From: Arenimonas donghaensis DSM 18148 = HO3-R19
Lineage (GTDB): Bacteria > Pseudomonadota > Gammaproteobacteria > Xanthomonadales > Xanthomonadaceae
Length of the DNA stretch: 64,000 nt
Assembly: GCF_000743535.1 (NCBI RefSeq)
Contig: NZ_AVCJ01000006.1
Location: 1-64,000, forward strand
Direction: 5' to 3'
Part shown: piece after piece, positions 48,660-57,737 of the stretch
Layout: each line of letters opens with the position of its first letter
Numbering within the stretch: position 1 is the stretch's first letter
The notes under the pieces: model-generated
Told to the model about the DNA's origin: nothing
What the model saw: only the letters and a program-made list of their open reading frames with translations
Database searches by the model: none
Position numbers and translations under genes: made by a program

Positions 48660-49151
48660 ATGACCCGTAGCCTGATCTTCCTGCTGGTGGCCTCGCTGGC
48701 CCTGCCGGTCCTGGCCCAGACGTCCAATGCCCCGCAAGGCGACGCCGTCGCCCGCGTGAACGCACTCAAGGCGGCGGTCGCGCCCGGCAAGCAGATCTTC
48801 ATGGCGCGCCAGCTGCAGCTCTCGAACGAAGAAGACGCCGCTTTCTGGCCGGCCTACGATGCCCACCAGGCCGAACTGGCCAGCCTGGAAGAGCGTCGCG
48901 AGCGACTGCTCGCCAGGTTCCAGGAGCGTGTCGCCGCCGGCAGCGCCGACGCCGGCGACGTCGAGGACCTCGCCGAGGAGATGCTGGCCCTGGAAGCCGA
49001 CGAAGCCGACCAGCTCGAATCCACCTTCGCCCGCCTGGTGCGCGCCGGACTGGCCATGGAAAAAGCCGTGCGCTACATCGAACTGGAAAAGGACCTGCGG
49101 GCCCTGCGCCACTTCCAACGCGGCGACGATGCCGCCTACGTCTTCAACTGA
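48660..49151 (+). CDS. Hypothetical periplasmic helical protein
   Basis: A 163-residue protein with a clear signal peptide (MTRSLIFLLVASLALPVLAQ, cleavage near 19-20). The mature part is a long, charged, mostly helical stretch (about 50-150) containing RQLQLSNEEDAAFWPAYDAHQ, similar in style to Spy/CpxP-like stress proteins, though I cannot assign it firmly. AAGGAGAA lies 5 nt before the ATG. The start is 16 bp after apaH, and the end overlaps convergent folA by 8 bp. Confidence 0.75.
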   Translation: MTRSLIFLLVASLALPVLAQTSNAPQGDAVARVNALKAAVAPGKQIFMARQLQLSNEEDAAFWPAYDAHQAELASLEERRERLLARFQERVAAGSADAGDVEDLAEEMLALEADEADQLESTFARLVRAGLAMEKAVRYIELEKDLRALRHFQRGDDAAYVFN

Positions 49152-49650
49152 CCGGACGACGCCGGTAGTCGACGAAGTCGAAGGCCCACGCGTGGCGCGC
49201 GTCGGCCGCGTGGGCTTCGCGCCCCACGACCTCCCAGCCGGCCGGGTCGAAGCCAGGAAAGTAGGCGTCGGCGTCGGGCACCACGGTATGCACGTGGGTC
49301 AGGTGCAGGTGGCTGGCACGGGCTAGCGCCAGGGCGTAAACCTCGCCACCGCCGATCACCATCAGGCTGCCCGGGCCGCCGGCGGCCAGCGCTTCGTCCA
49401 GCGACGCCACCGCCACCATGCCCTCGAAGGGCACGCGTCCGGAACGGGTCAGCACCAGGTTCAGGCGCCCCGGCAGCGCACGGCCGAGTGATTCGGCGGT
49501 CTTTCGGCCCATCAACAGCGCCTTGCCCAGGGTCAGCGCCTTGAAGCGCTTGAGGTCGTCGGGCAAGCGCCACGGCAACTGGTTGCCGCGACCGATGCCA
49601 CCGGCGCGGTCGAGCGCCGCGACCAGGCGCAGGTCCGGGCCGCCGGTCAC
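49144..49650 (-). CDS. folA: Dihydrofolate reductase
   Basis: A 168-residue enzyme that regenerates tetrahydrofolate with NADPH. It has the N-terminal [20 protein letters not shown] with the catalytic-loop acid following (PDDLKRFK), the NADPH motif [12 protein letters not shown], and [12 protein letters not shown]. Its start overlaps thyA by 4 bp; the two enzymes form the thymidylate cycle. It is the last gene of the antiporter-lgt-thyA-folA transcript. Confidence 0.96.
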   Translation of the reverse strand: MTGGPDLRLVAALDRAGGIGRGNQLPWRLPDDLKRFKALTLGKALLMGRKTAESLGRALPGRLNLVLTRSGRVPFEGMVAVASLDEALAAGGPGSLMVIGGGEVYALALARASHLHLTHVHTVVPDADAYFPGFDPAGWEVVGREAHAADARHAWAFDFVDYRRRPVS

Positions 49651-50441
49651 ACCGCCACCGGGGCCTTGATCGCCGGGTGCGGGTCGTAACCTTCGATCAT
49701 GATGTCCTCGAACTTCATCTCGAACAGATCGGTGGCCGTGGGTGCGAGCACCAGCCTCGGCAAGGGCCGGGGTTCGCGCGCCAGCTGCTCCCGGGCCTGG
49801 TCGACGTGGTTCGAATACAGGTGGGCGTCACCCAGGGTGTGCACGAAGTCGCCGACGGCCAGGCCGCAGTGGCGCGCGACCATGTGGGTGAGCAGGGCGT
49901 AGCTGGCGATGTTGAAGGGTACGCCCAGGAAGATGTCGCCCGAGCGCTGGTAGAGCTGGCAGCTGAGCCTGCCGTCCGCGACGTAGAACTGGAACAGCGT
50001 GTGGCAGGGCATCAGCGCCATGTCCGGCAGCTCGGCCACGTTCCAGGCGCTGACGATCAGGCGGCGCGAGTCAGGATTGCGCTGGATCTGCTCGACCACC
50101 TGGCGAAGCTGGTCGATTTCGCGACCGTCGCTGCCGGTCCATCGCCGCCACTGCTTGCCGTAAACGGGACCCAGTTCGCCGTCGGCATCGGCCCACTCGT
50201 CCCAGATGCTGACCTTGTTCGCGCGCAGGCTGGCGATGTTGGTCTCGCCGCGGATGAACCAGAGCAGTTCGTGGATGATCGAACGCAGGTGCAGCTTCTT
50301 GGTGGTGACCAGCGGGAACCCTTCGGACAGGTCAAAGCGCATCTGCCAGCCGAACACCGAACGCGTGCCGGTGCCGGTGCGGTCGGATTTTTCCGCGCCG
50401 TGCTCGAGGACGTGGCGAAGCAGGTCGAGATAGGCGCGCAT
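49647..50441 (-). CDS. thyA: Thymidylate synthase
   Basis: A 264-residue enzyme, the standard length, converting dUMP to dTMP with methylene-THF. The nucleophilic Cys is in [12 protein letters not shown] near residue 146; [30 protein letters not shown] and HLYSNHVDQ are the usual folate- and dUMP-binding blocks. It overlaps lgt by one base and folA by four, so translation is coupled. Confidence 0.98.
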   Translation of the reverse strand: MRAYLDLLRHVLEHGAEKSDRTGTGTRSVFGWQMRFDLSEGFPLVTTKKLHLRSIIHELLWFIRGETNIASLRANKVSIWDEWADADGELGPVYGKQWRRWTGSDGREIDQLRQVVEQIQRNPDSRRLIVSAWNVAELPDMALMPCHTLFQFYVADGRLSCQLYQRSGDIFLGVPFNIASYALLTHMVARHCGLAVGDFVHTLGDAHLYSNHVDQAREQLAREPRPLPRLVLAPTATDLFEMKFEDIMIEGYDPHPAIKAPVAV

Positions 50442-51337
50442 CAGGCTTTACCTTCCAGGGGCGGCGGCGGCAACGGAGCCAGCACCGGCGAACGCCGCGA
50501 CAGCCAGAGCAGGAACAGCCCCAGCGCCACCAGCGGCAGCGACAGCAGCTGGCCCATGGTCAGCCAGTCGAAGGCCAGGTAGCCCAGGTGGGCGTCGGGC
50601 TCGCGCACGAATTCCACCGCGAAACGGAACAGGCCGTAGCCCAGGGCGAACAACCCCGACACCGCGTAGCGCGGTCGCGGCCGGCGCGAGTAGACCCAAA
50701 GCACCAGCCCGAGCACCAGGCCTTCGAGCGCTGCCTGGTAGAGCTGCGACGGATGCCGCGCGAAGGCGTCCAGCGCGCCGCTGGCGTGCAGCGCGCGCAG
50801 CTGTTCGGCGGGCAGCGCCGCGTACTCGGCCGGCAGGCTGGACGGAAACACCACGCCCCAGTCGCCGCCGGTCGGCTTGCCCCAGAGTTCGCCGCCGATG
50901 TAGTTGCCCAGGCGGCCAAAACCCAGGCCAGCCGGCACCAGCGGCGCGACGAAGTCCATGGTGTCGAAGAAGTGCAGGCGATGGTGACGGGTCCACCACG
51001 CGGCCGCCACCAGCACGCCCAACAGGCCGCCGTGGAAGCTCATGCCGCCCTGGTTGATCATGAACAGCATCATCGGATCGGCCAGGAAATCCTGGAAGGC
51101 ATAAAACAGCACGTAGCCGATCCGGCCACCCAGGATGACGCCGAGCATGCCGTAGAACAGCAGGTCGCCGAAGCCGTCTTCGTTGACTCCCGGCAGGCGC
51201 CCTGCCCGCACCCGGCGGCGTCCCAGCCACCAGGCGGTGAAGAAAGCCAGGGCGTACATCAGCCCGTACCAGTGGATGCCATGCGGCCAGAAGGGCAGCT
51301 GCAGGGCCAGCGGATCGATGGTGTGCAGGATCGTCAT
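50441..51337 (-). CDS. lgt: Prolipoprotein diacylglyceryl transferase
   Basis: A 298-residue inner-membrane enzyme that attaches diacylglycerol to the lipobox Cys of prolipoproteins such as LolB. It has seven membrane helices, an [14 protein letters not shown] start, and the Lgt signature [15 protein letters not shown] near 145-160 with catalytic Arg. The C-terminal part contains [19 protein letters not shown]. It overlaps thyA by a base and the antiporter gene by four. Confidence 0.97.
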   Translation of the reverse strand: MTILHTIDPLALQLPFWPHGIHWYGLMYALAFFTAWWLGRRRVRAGRLPGVNEDGFGDLLFYGMLGVILGGRIGYVLFYAFQDFLADPMMLFMINQGGMSFHGGLLGVLVAAAWWTRHHRLHFFDTMDFVAPLVPAGLGFGRLGNYIGGELWGKPTGGDWGVVFPSSLPAEYAALPAEQLRALHASGALDAFARHPSQLYQAALEGLVLGLVLWVYSRRPRPRYAVSGLFALGYGLFRFAVEFVREPDAHLGYLAFDWLTMGQLLSLPLVALGLFLLWLSRRSPVLAPLPPPPLEGKA

Positions 51338-53199
51338 GCGTCTAGTTTGCCGGTCGCGTCCGCCCGGGTCGATGCCTCGTCGTCCCCGGCCCCTCCCGGC
51401 GCCGCTTCCGCCTCGCGTTGATCGCGCTCGGTGGCGGGATCGACCAGCGCACCGACCACCCAGCCGGCCTTGGGCTCGAGCGGCACGTCCTGGGTTTCGA
51501 ACATCAACCGGTCGCGGTCGCTGATGGCGAACAGCCGCAGCGGCGGCTCGTCGTAGCGCGCCGCGAACTCGTCCCAGCCGAACGACTCGCCCAACTTGGT
51601 GGTCTTGATCATCCAGCCGGCGGCGAGGCGTTTGTCGAGCTCGCCATGGGTGATGCCCTCGGCGAACAGGGCCGGCGCCTGGATGGGCGCCGCCAGCGCC
51701 TGGCGCGGCGCTTCGCCCGGGGCAAGCACGCGCAGGCGAAGCACCCGTCCGGCGCCGAATTCAGGCCGGAAGCGCACGCAGGCCAGGGTGTTCATCTCGC
51801 CGCGGGTGGACATGGCCAGCAACCAGCCGAAGGCGTTGAAATCGACCGTGCGCTCGGCGTGCTCGGAGGCCGGGTTGCCGTAGAAGGTCTTGAGCCCGGC
51901 CAGGCGGGCCGCCGCCAGGCCGCTCCAGTCGTCGTCGGCAAGCAGGGTCCGGAAGCCGGCCTTGTCCAGGGCCTGGCCGATGGCGCGGGCCACCGGCGTA
52001 CTGCCGACGACCAGCACCTGGCGTGGACTCGGCGCGGTGACCTTGAGCCACTGCGCCAGCCGGCGGGAGGTGGCGCTTTGCACCAGCACGGTGCCGATGA
52101 TGATCAGGAACGTCAGCGACACCAGGGTCTGGGCGGCGACCGGGTCGTCGGCCTCCATGCGCAGCGCGAACAGGGCCGACACCGCCGCCGCGACGATGCC
52201 GCGCGGCGCGATCCAGGCAAGCAGCGCCCGCTCCGGCCAGCGCGTGGTGCCCCCCAGCGTGGAAAGCAGCACCGCCAGGGGGCGCACCACCAGCATGGCC
52301 GCCGCCAGCACCAGCAGGCCGGTGCCCAGCAGCGGCAATCCCGGCCACTGCAGGCGCGCCGCCAGCACGATGAACAACATCGAGATGATCAGCGTCGAAA
52401 GGTGTTCCTTGAACAGCTGGATGTGCTCGACATCCACGCCGCGCAGGTTGGCCAGCACCATGCCCATCACGGTGACGGCGAGCAGCCCGCTTTCATGTGC
52501 CAGCAGGTTGCTGGCCGCATAGGCGACCAGTACCCAGGCCAGGGTGCCGTAGTTGTGCAGGTATTCGGGCAGCCATTGGCGACGCAGGACCGTCGCCAGC
52601 ACCCAGGCTCCGGCGGCGCCGACGACCGCTCCGGAGGCCACGGTCCAGGCGAACACGCCCCAGCCGCCGTTGCCGCCGCCCAGCATCAGCGCCTCGAGCA
52701 CCAGCACCGCCAGCAGCGCGCCGATCGGGTCGATGATGATGCCTTCCCAGCGCAGGATGCTGGAGATGCGCTCGTTGGGTCGCACCGCGCGCAGCATCGG
52801 CATGATCACCGTGGGTCCCGTGACGCAGGTGAGCGCACCGAACAGCAGCGCCACCGGCCAGGCCAGGTCGGCCAGGAAGTGCGCTGCCGTCGCCAGGCCG
52901 AGCATGGTCACGATCGCGCCGACGCTGACCAGGCGCAGGATGGTCGGCCCCAGGCCGCGGATCTCGCCGAAGCGAAGCGTCAGGCTGCCCTCGAACAGGA
53001 TCAGCGCCACGCCCATGGACACCAGCGGGAACAGGAATTCCCCCAGCATCGCGTCCGGGTCGAACCAGCCCAGCCCCGGCCCCAGGAGGATGCCGGCCGT
53101 GAGCAGCAGCAGGATCGCCGGCAGGCGCAGCCGCCAGGCCGCCCACTGGCACAGGAAACCGAGCAGGAGCAGCAGGGTGAGGAACAGGCCGGTGGACAT
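51334..53199 (-). CDS. Cation/proton antiporter with C-terminal TrkA-N-like domain
   Basis: A 621-residue CPA-type antiporter. Twelve or so helices occupy residues 1-400, with the family block [19 protein letters not shown] and [16 protein letters not shown] holding the ion-binding acids. Residues 400-490 form a Rossmann-like TrkA-N domain ([21 protein letters not shown]), which in this family senses nucleotides and gates transport. A polar, Ala/Asp-rich tail ends the protein. It heads the antiporter-lgt-thyA-folA run, overlapping lgt by 4 bp. Sodium or potassium preference is not clear. Confidence 0.9.
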   Translation of the reverse strand: MSTGLFLTLLLLLGFLCQWAAWRLRLPAILLLLTAGILLGPGLGWFDPDAMLGEFLFPLVSMGVALILFEGSLTLRFGEIRGLGPTILRLVSVGAIVTMLGLATAAHFLADLAWPVALLFGALTCVTGPTVIMPMLRAVRPNERISSILRWEGIIIDPIGALLAVLVLEALMLGGGNGGWGVFAWTVASGAVVGAAGAWVLATVLRRQWLPEYLHNYGTLAWVLVAYAASNLLAHESGLLAVTVMGMVLANLRGVDVEHIQLFKEHLSTLIISMLFIVLAARLQWPGLPLLGTGLLVLAAAMLVVRPLAVLLSTLGGTTRWPERALLAWIAPRGIVAAAVSALFALRMEADDPVAAQTLVSLTFLIIIGTVLVQSATSRRLAQWLKVTAPSPRQVLVVGSTPVARAIGQALDKAGFRTLLADDDWSGLAAARLAGLKTFYGNPASEHAERTVDFNAFGWLLAMSTRGEMNTLACVRFRPEFGAGRVLRLRVLAPGEAPRQALAAPIQAPALFAEGITHGELDKRLAAGWMIKTTKLGESFGWDEFAARYDEPPLRLFAISDRDRLMFETQDVPLEPKAGWVVGALVDPATERDQREAEAAPGGAGDDEASTRADATGKLDA

Positions 53200-53235
53200 C
53201 GGGACTCCTGGTCGGGACGACGACTGGCCGGGTGG

Positions 53236-53958
53236 TCAGCCCGGCCTTCGGCGTTTGCGCTTGGCGAGGATGTTCAGCGCCTCGACGCCGGCCGAGAAGG
53301 CCATGGCGAAATAGAGGAACTTGCGGTCGATATGGAAATCGAAGCCGTCGGCGACCAGCGCCACGCCGACCAGGATGATGAAGCTCAGCGCCAGCATCTT
53401 GACCGTGGGGTGGCGGTCGATGAAGTCGCCGATCGGGTTGGCTGCGAACAGCATCACGGCCACCGCCATCAGGATCGCGGCCACCATCACCCAGCGGTTG
53501 TCGACCATGCCCACCGCAGTGATGACCGAATCGAGCGAAAACACGATGTCGATGATGGCGATCTGGGCGATGACGTAACCAAACACCGCCGACGGCTTGG
53601 TGCCGATGTCTTCCTCGTCGGACTCGCCCTCGACGGTGTCGTGGATTTCCATGGTGCCCTTGACCAGCAGGAACAGGCCACCGGCGATCAGCACCAGGTC
53701 GCGCACCGAGAAGTCCATGCCGAACAGCGCGAACAGGTTGTTCTGCATGCTCGCCAGGAAGGCCAGGGAAAGCAGCAGCGCGATGCGCGTGAGACAGGCC
53801 ATGGCCAGCCCGAAGCGTCGCGCCCGCGGCCGCTGTTCCGGCGGCAGCCGGCTGACTGCGATCGAGATGAACACGAGGTTGTCGATGCCAAGGACGATCT
53901 CGAGGGTCGCGAGGGTCAGCAGGGCGATCCAGATTTCGGTGCTGAAGATCCAATCCAT
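53236..53958 (-). CDS. TerC family inner-membrane protein
   Basis: A 240-residue membrane protein with seven helices and the paired acidic motifs of TerC: LEIVLGIDNLVFISI near residue 20 and IDIVFSLDSVITAVGM near 130, with an acidic cytoplasmic loop between. Family members are linked to metal (Mn) export and to tellurite or other stress resistance. It lies 17 bp after dgkA on the same strand. Several TerC paralogues usually exist per genome, so a specific ion cannot be named. Confidence 0.92.
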   Translation of the reverse strand: MDWIFSTEIWIALLTLATLEIVLGIDNLVFISIAVSRLPPEQRPRARRFGLAMACLTRIALLLSLAFLASMQNNLFALFGMDFSVRDLVLIAGGLFLLVKGTMEIHDTVEGESDEEDIGTKPSAVFGYVIAQIAIIDIVFSLDSVITAVGMVDNRWVMVAAILMAVAVMLFAANPIGDFIDRHPTVKMLALSFIILVGVALVADGFDFHIDRKFLYFAMAFSAGVEALNILAKRKRRRPG

Positions 53959-53975
53959 GTTCTGCGGGTACCGGT

Positions 53976-54359
53976 TCAGTAATAGCGGGGTGCGAGGATC
54001 AGTGCCCAGCAGGCAATGACGTTGAGGTCGGCCAGGAACACGGCCGCCGAGCCCATGTCCTTGGCGCGGCCGGCGAGTTCGTGATGCTCGACGCCCCAGC
54101 GGTCGACGACGGCCTCGACCGCGGAGTTGAGCACCTCCACCACCAGTACGAGCATCATCGAGCCCACCAGGATGGCCCGCTCGGCGCCGTCGGCCCCCAA
54201 CCACAGCGCCAGCGGCGCCAGCAGCAGGAACAGGTAGACCTCCAGCCGGAACGAGGACTCGAGCATCCAGGTGGCGCGCAGGCCCTTGAGGGACCAGGTG
54301 AACGCCCGCCAGACCCGGAACGGGCTGCGGGGCGCCAGGCTGTGGTAGCTGTCGGCCAT
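53976..54359 (-). CDS. dgkA: Diacylglycerol kinase
   Basis: A 127-residue, three-helix membrane enzyme that phosphorylates diacylglycerol for phospholipid recycling. It has the conserved RAFTWSLKGLRATWMLESSF amphipathic start with the catalytic Glu region, and EVLNSAVEAVVDR near residue 75 with the ATP-site acids. The ATG at 54359 gives the usual length; an upstream ATG at 54398 would add 13 residues. It is divergent from the TerB-like gene across about 110 bp. Confidence 0.94.
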   Translation of the reverse strand: MADSYHSLAPRSPFRVWRAFTWSLKGLRATWMLESSFRLEVYLFLLLAPLALWLGADGAERAILVGSMMLVLVVEVLNSAVEAVVDRWGVEHHELAGRAKDMGSAAVFLADLNVIACWALILAPRYY

Positions 54360-54472
54360 CAAGGGTTTACCAGGCTCACAAGGTCGCAATTCTGCCATAC
54401 CCGGGACTTTCGGCCTTGTGCGGCTGTCCGGGCACCCGCACCATTTGCCTGTCCCCTCGTCAGGAGTCCCGC

Positions 54473-55123
54473 ATGTTCAACGCCGAACGCCTTCTGGGCC
54501 AGCTGCTCGGCCAGGCCATGGGTGGCCAGCTGGGGGGTCGGAAGAACAAGCGCCGCGGCGGCCTGGGCCTGCCCGGCGGCGGCCGGATGGCGGTGGGGCT
54601 GGGCGTGCTTGGCGTGGCGATGGCCGCCTACGAACACTACAGCCAGAAATCCACGGCCAGCGCGCCGCAGCCAGTGGCCGCGCCGGGCGCGGCGACGGCC
54701 CTGCCCCCACCACCGCCCCGCGCCGCCGCGGTCCCGCCGCCAGCGCCGCCCGCGGCCGCCGACCCCGGCCTGCGCACCGAACAGGCCATGCACCTGCTGC
54801 GCGCCATGGTCACCGCGGCCCATGCCGACGGCCTGCTCGATGCCGACGAGCGCGCTGGCATCCTCGACCGTGCCCGCGCCGCCGGGCTCGATGCGCAGGA
54901 GCTGCACATGCTCGACGCCGAGATGCGGGCGCCGTTTACCCTTGAACAGCTGGTGGTGCGCACGCCCGCCCCGCTGCGCGCCGAAACCTATGCCGCGGCG
55001 CTGTTGGCCATCACCGCCGACACCGACGAAGAACGCGCGTTCCTCGACCGCCTCGCCAACGCGCTGGAACTCGACCCCGCCGCCCGCCGCGACCTGCACG
55101 CGCGGCTGGGCCTGGACGCCTGA
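54473..55123 (+). CDS. DUF533/TerB-like protein
   Basis: A 216-residue protein. The N-terminus has a glycine-rich basic segment and a hydrophobic stretch (about 37-52), then a Pro/Ala linker (about 60-98). A helical TerB-like domain follows (about 100-216) with AMVTAAHADGLLDADERAGI and ITADTDEERAFLDRLA. This is the layout of DUF533 proteins, of unknown function, related to tellurite-resistance TerB. CAGGAGT precedes the ATG. The GYF-AIM24 gene follows 27 bp later on the same strand. Confidence 0.85.
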   Translation: MFNAERLLGQLLGQAMGGQLGGRKNKRRGGLGLPGGGRMAVGLGVLGVAMAAYEHYSQKSTASAPQPVAAPGAATALPPPPPRAAAVPPPAPPAAADPGLRTEQAMHLLRAMVTAAHADGLLDADERAGILDRARAAGLDAQELHMLDAEMRAPFTLEQLVVRTPAPLRAETYAAALLAITADTDEERAFLDRLANALELDPAARRDLHARLGLDA

Positions 55124-55150
55124 CCCCACCCCCCTTTCAGGAGACTTCGC

Positions 55151-56179
55151 ATGCACCAGTGGTTCCTCAGCTACAACGGCCAGCAGATGGGTCCGCTCGA
55201 CCAGGCTGCCGCCGTCGCCCAGGCCACGAAGGATCCCAGCGGCCACTGCTGGCGCCAGGGTTTCGCCGAATGGATCCCGATCAGCGCCTGCGCCGAACTG
55301 CGCGCAGAATCCGCGCCCGGCGGCCAGCTGGCGCCGACGCCGCCGCCGGCCGCGGCGATGGCCTCGACCGGCCAGCGCGCCGACGTGATCGACTACCGCA
55401 TCTTCGGCGAGGACATGCAGTTCGTCGAAGTCGAGCTCGACCCGGGCGAAAGCGCGGTCGCCGAGGCCGGTTCGATGATGTACAAGGACGCCGTGGTGAA
55501 CATGGAGACCGTGTTCGGCGACGGCTCCTCCGGCTCGGCCAGCGGCGGCTTCATGGACAAGCTGGTCGGCGCCGGCAAGCGGCTGATCACCGGCGAGAGC
55601 CTGTTCACCACGGTCTTCAGCCACGCCGGCGCCAGCGGCAAGGCCAAGGTCGCGTTCGCGGCACCCTACCCCGGCACCATCGTGCCGATGACGCTGTCGA
55701 ACTACGGCGGCACGATCATCGCGCAGAAGGACAGTTTCCTGTGCGCGGCGCGCGGCGTGCAGATCGGCCTGTTCTTCCAGAAGAAGGTGATGACGGCGCT
55801 GTTCGGCGGCGAGGGTTTCATCATGCAAAAGCTCACCGGCGACGGCCTGGTGTTCGTGCACGCCGGCGGCACCATCATGGAACGCGACCTGCAGCCTGGC
55901 GAACGCCTGGACGTGGACACCGGCTGCGTGGTGGCGATGACCAGCACCGTCAACTTCGACATCAAGCCGGTCGGCGGCGTGAAGTCGATGCTCTTTGGCG
56001 GCGAAGGCGTGTTCCTGGCCACGCTCACCGGCCCGGGCAAGGTCTGGCTGCAGTCGCTGCCGTTCTCGCGCCTGGCCGGCCGCATGATGTCGGCCGCCTA
56101 CCAGAAGGGCGGCAGCAAGGGCGAAGGCTCGGTGCTGGGCGGGCTGGGCGGCATCATTTCCGGCGACCGCGGCTTCTGA
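55151..56179 (+). CDS. GYF_2 domain fused to AIM24/TIGR00266-family protein
   Basis: A 342-residue protein. Residues 1-50 form a GYF_2 domain (WFLSYNGQQMGPLDQ, then HCWRQGFAEWIPI), probably binding proline-rich peptides. A Pro/Ala linker runs to about 75, and an AIM24-type beta domain (about 78-320) has EVELDPGESAVAEAGSMMY and FVHAGGTIMERDLQPGE. The end is glycine-rich. AIM24 proteins have no established bacterial function. The linker of the preceding TerB-like protein is proline-rich and could be a GYF ligand; this is speculation. Confidence 0.88.
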   Translation: MHQWFLSYNGQQMGPLDQAAAVAQATKDPSGHCWRQGFAEWIPISACAELRAESAPGGQLAPTPPPAAAMASTGQRADVIDYRIFGEDMQFVEVELDPGESAVAEAGSMMYKDAVVNMETVFGDGSSGSASGGFMDKLVGAGKRLITGESLFTTVFSHAGASGKAKVAFAAPYPGTIVPMTLSNYGGTIIAQKDSFLCAARGVQIGLFFQKKVMTALFGGEGFIMQKLTGDGLVFVHAGGTIMERDLQPGERLDVDTGCVVAMTSTVNFDIKPVGGVKSMLFGGEGVFLATLTGPGKVWLQSLPFSRLAGRMMSAAYQKGGSKGEGSVLGGLGGIISGDRGF

Positions 56180-56192
56180 GCCCGGCGGGCAC

Positions 56193-56216
56193 GGGACCGG
56201 CGCCAGCGCCGGTCCC
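56193..56216. terminator. Strong hairpin between convergent genes
   Basis: An 11 bp perfect stem (GGGACCGGCGC with GCGCCGGTCCC, 2-nt gap) lies 14 bp after the GYF-AIM24 stop and just before the VOC stop on the other strand. There is no U-run, but it is well placed to block both transcripts. Confidence 0.5.
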
Positions 56217-56224
56217 GCTGCCGG

Positions 56225-56602
56225 CTATCGGCGCCTGGACGCGCCGGCCGCCTGGTACAGGCTGAGCACGTTGCGGTCCGGGTCGACGAAGTCCAGCGAC
56301 AGGCCGCCGTCGGGTGCCTCGCTGACCGGCACGACGATTTCGACGCCGCTTGCGGCCAGGGCTTCGGCATAGTCATCGATGCCGCCATCGAGATTGAACA
56401 CGACCACCGGACTGTCCCCCGCCCGCACGCTGCGGACGATGAACACCAGGGTGAGGTCGCCGACCTCACCGACGCCGAACGGACCGTCGTGGCCGTCCAC
56501 GGCCTGCACCGGCAAACCGAGCGTGTCGCGGTAGAAAGCCAGCGCGCGCTCGAGCTGGCTGACGAAGAAAACGATGGCGCCGACCTTGCAATCCTGGAGC
56601 AT
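56225..56602 (-). CDS. VOC (glyoxalase/bleomycin-resistance) family protein
   Basis: A 125-residue protein with the paired beta-alpha-beta-beta-beta modules of the vicinal oxygen chelate fold. The blocks FFVSQLERALAFYRDTLGLP near the start and LDFVDPDRNVLSLYQ near the end are the usual ones, the final Tyr-containing block normally holding a metal-ligand Glu. That Glu is not obvious here, so binding rather than catalysis is possible. AGGAGG lies 6 nt before the ATG. The sigma-factor gene is 27 bp upstream on the same strand. Confidence 0.85.
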   Translation of the reverse strand: MLQDCKVGAIVFFVSQLERALAFYRDTLGLPVQAVDGHDGPFGVGEVGDLTLVFIVRSVRAGDSPVVVFNLDGGIDDYAEALAASGVEIVVPVSEAPDGGLSLDFVDPDRNVLSLYQAAGASRRR

Positions 56603-56629
56603 GGGAGTCCTCCTTTTTGGTTTTCCCGC

Positions 56630-57253
56630 CTAGTCGTTGCCGCCGGGGCCGGGTTTGTGAGCGCCGCGGTGGATCACCAGCAGGTGCCCGTCGGCGTCGT
56701 GGGTGCCCAGCCCCGGCCGCATCGCGACCACGGCCTGCAGGGCCCGGCGCACCAGCCCGAACTGCAGCTCGACGCTGCGGGCCGGGTCGCGCAGGTAGGC
56801 CAGCGCCGTCGCCTCGGCCCGCTGCGCCGGGGGCAGTTCGCCCAAGGCCTTGCGGATGCGGCTCAGGCGCTGGCGAAAGGCGGTATCGGCGATGCCCAGG
56901 ATCCAGCGGATCTCATGCGCATCCAGCCCGTGCAGGGCCAACACCGCCACCCGCCGGGCGGCGGGCGGCAACACCGCGAGCAGGGGTAGCGACGAGACCG
57001 GATCCGCCGGCGGGGGCGGCACCTGGTCATCGCCCCCGGCGCTGGCCGCCTGTTCACGCCGACGGCGGCGGGCGCCGCTGCGCGCCTGCAGCGCCGCAAG
57101 ATTGCGCAGTGTGCCTGCCAGCCAGGCCGGGTCGTCGCGACCGGCCTCCAGGCCCGCCAGCAGGGTTTGCTGCACCAGGTCCTGGGCTTCGTCGGCGCGG
57201 CGCACGTGGCGCCTGGCCAGGGCCAGCAGGCTTTGGTAGGCGGGGACATCCAT
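56630..57253 (-). CDS. ECF-like RNA polymerase sigma factor
   Basis: A 207-residue protein with a shortened region 2 (ADEAQDLVQQTLLAGLE, about 19-36), a basic Arg-rich linker near 60-66, and region 4 with a helix-turn-helix (GLDAHEIRWILGIADTAFRQR, about 107-128). A C-terminal extension of some 60 residues follows that normal ECF factors lack. No anti-sigma gene is adjacent; the neighbours are a VOC protein downstream and a small membrane protein on the other strand. Target promoters are unknown. Confidence 0.82.
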   Translation of the reverse strand: MDVPAYQSLLALARRHVRRADEAQDLVQQTLLAGLEAGRDDPAWLAGTLRNLAALQARSGARRRRREQAASAGGDDQVPPPPADPVSSLPLLAVLPPAARRVAVLALHGLDAHEIRWILGIADTAFRQRLSRIRKALGELPPAQRAEATALAYLRDPARSVELQFGLVRRALQAVVAMRPGLGTHDADGHLLVIHRGAHKPGPGGND

Positions 57254-57308
57254 GGCACGAGTCTGGCAGAGCCCGGCCGGACCGGGCGAACGGCCCCGGC
57301 TTTTCGAC

Positions 57309-57323
57309 TAGTCTTGGCGCATG
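57309..57323 (+). promoter_or_regulatory. Putative leaderless promoter of the 57321 gene
   Basis: TAGTCT (57309-57314) is followed by 6 nt and the ATG at 57321, the same spacing as at apaG. No Shine-Dalgarno precedes the ATG, so a leaderless message is likely. A matching -35 is not seen. Confidence 0.4.
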
Positions 57324-57737
57324 ACCGACCCGACCCCGCCCCTGCCCACCCCGTCCGACGACCACCTGCGGCTGCTGGCGGTCTTCCATTACGTATTCGC
57401 CGGCTTCGCGCTGCTCGGCATGGGCTTCCTGGCCCTGCACTACGGGTTCATGACCCAGGTGATGGACAGTGCGCACTGGCAGGACCAGGCCAATCCGCCG
57501 CCGGAGGGCTTGTTCGACGTCTTCGTCTGGTTCTACGCCGTGATGGGCCTGATGTTGCTGCTGGGCCTGGTACTGAACGTAATTGCCGCGCGTTCGCTGC
57601 GTGCCCGCCGGCGTTGGGTGTTCTGCGCGGTGGTGGCGGGCCTGAACTGCCTGCAGTTCCCGGTGGGCACCGTGCTGGGGGTGTTCACCCTGGTGGTGAT
57701 CAACCGCGCCGACGTGCGGGCCAGCTTCCGCGACTGA
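57321..57737 (+). CDS. Small hypothetical membrane protein
   Basis: A 138-residue protein with a Pro-rich N-terminus and three transmembrane helices (about 20-44, 65-88, 100-125), ending in a short polar tail. I do not recognise a family. It probably uses a leaderless start. It is divergent from the sigma-factor gene (67 bp apart) and abuts the convergent asparaginase gene, the two stop codons being adjacent. The sigma factor might control it, but nothing proves that. Confidence 0.65.
   Translation: MTDPTPPLPTPSDDHLRLLAVFHYVFAGFALLGMGFLALHYGFMTQVMDSAHWQDQANPPPEGLFDVFVWFYAVMGLMLLLGLVLNVIAARSLRARRRWVFCAVVAGLNCLQFPVGTVLGVFTLVVINRADVRASFRD

Noticed and set aside
51418-53982. An 854-residue plus-strand open frame opposite the antiporter and terC genes
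   Set aside because: It is antisense to two clear membrane-protein genes and has a Gln/His/Arg-rich composition typical of spurious frames.
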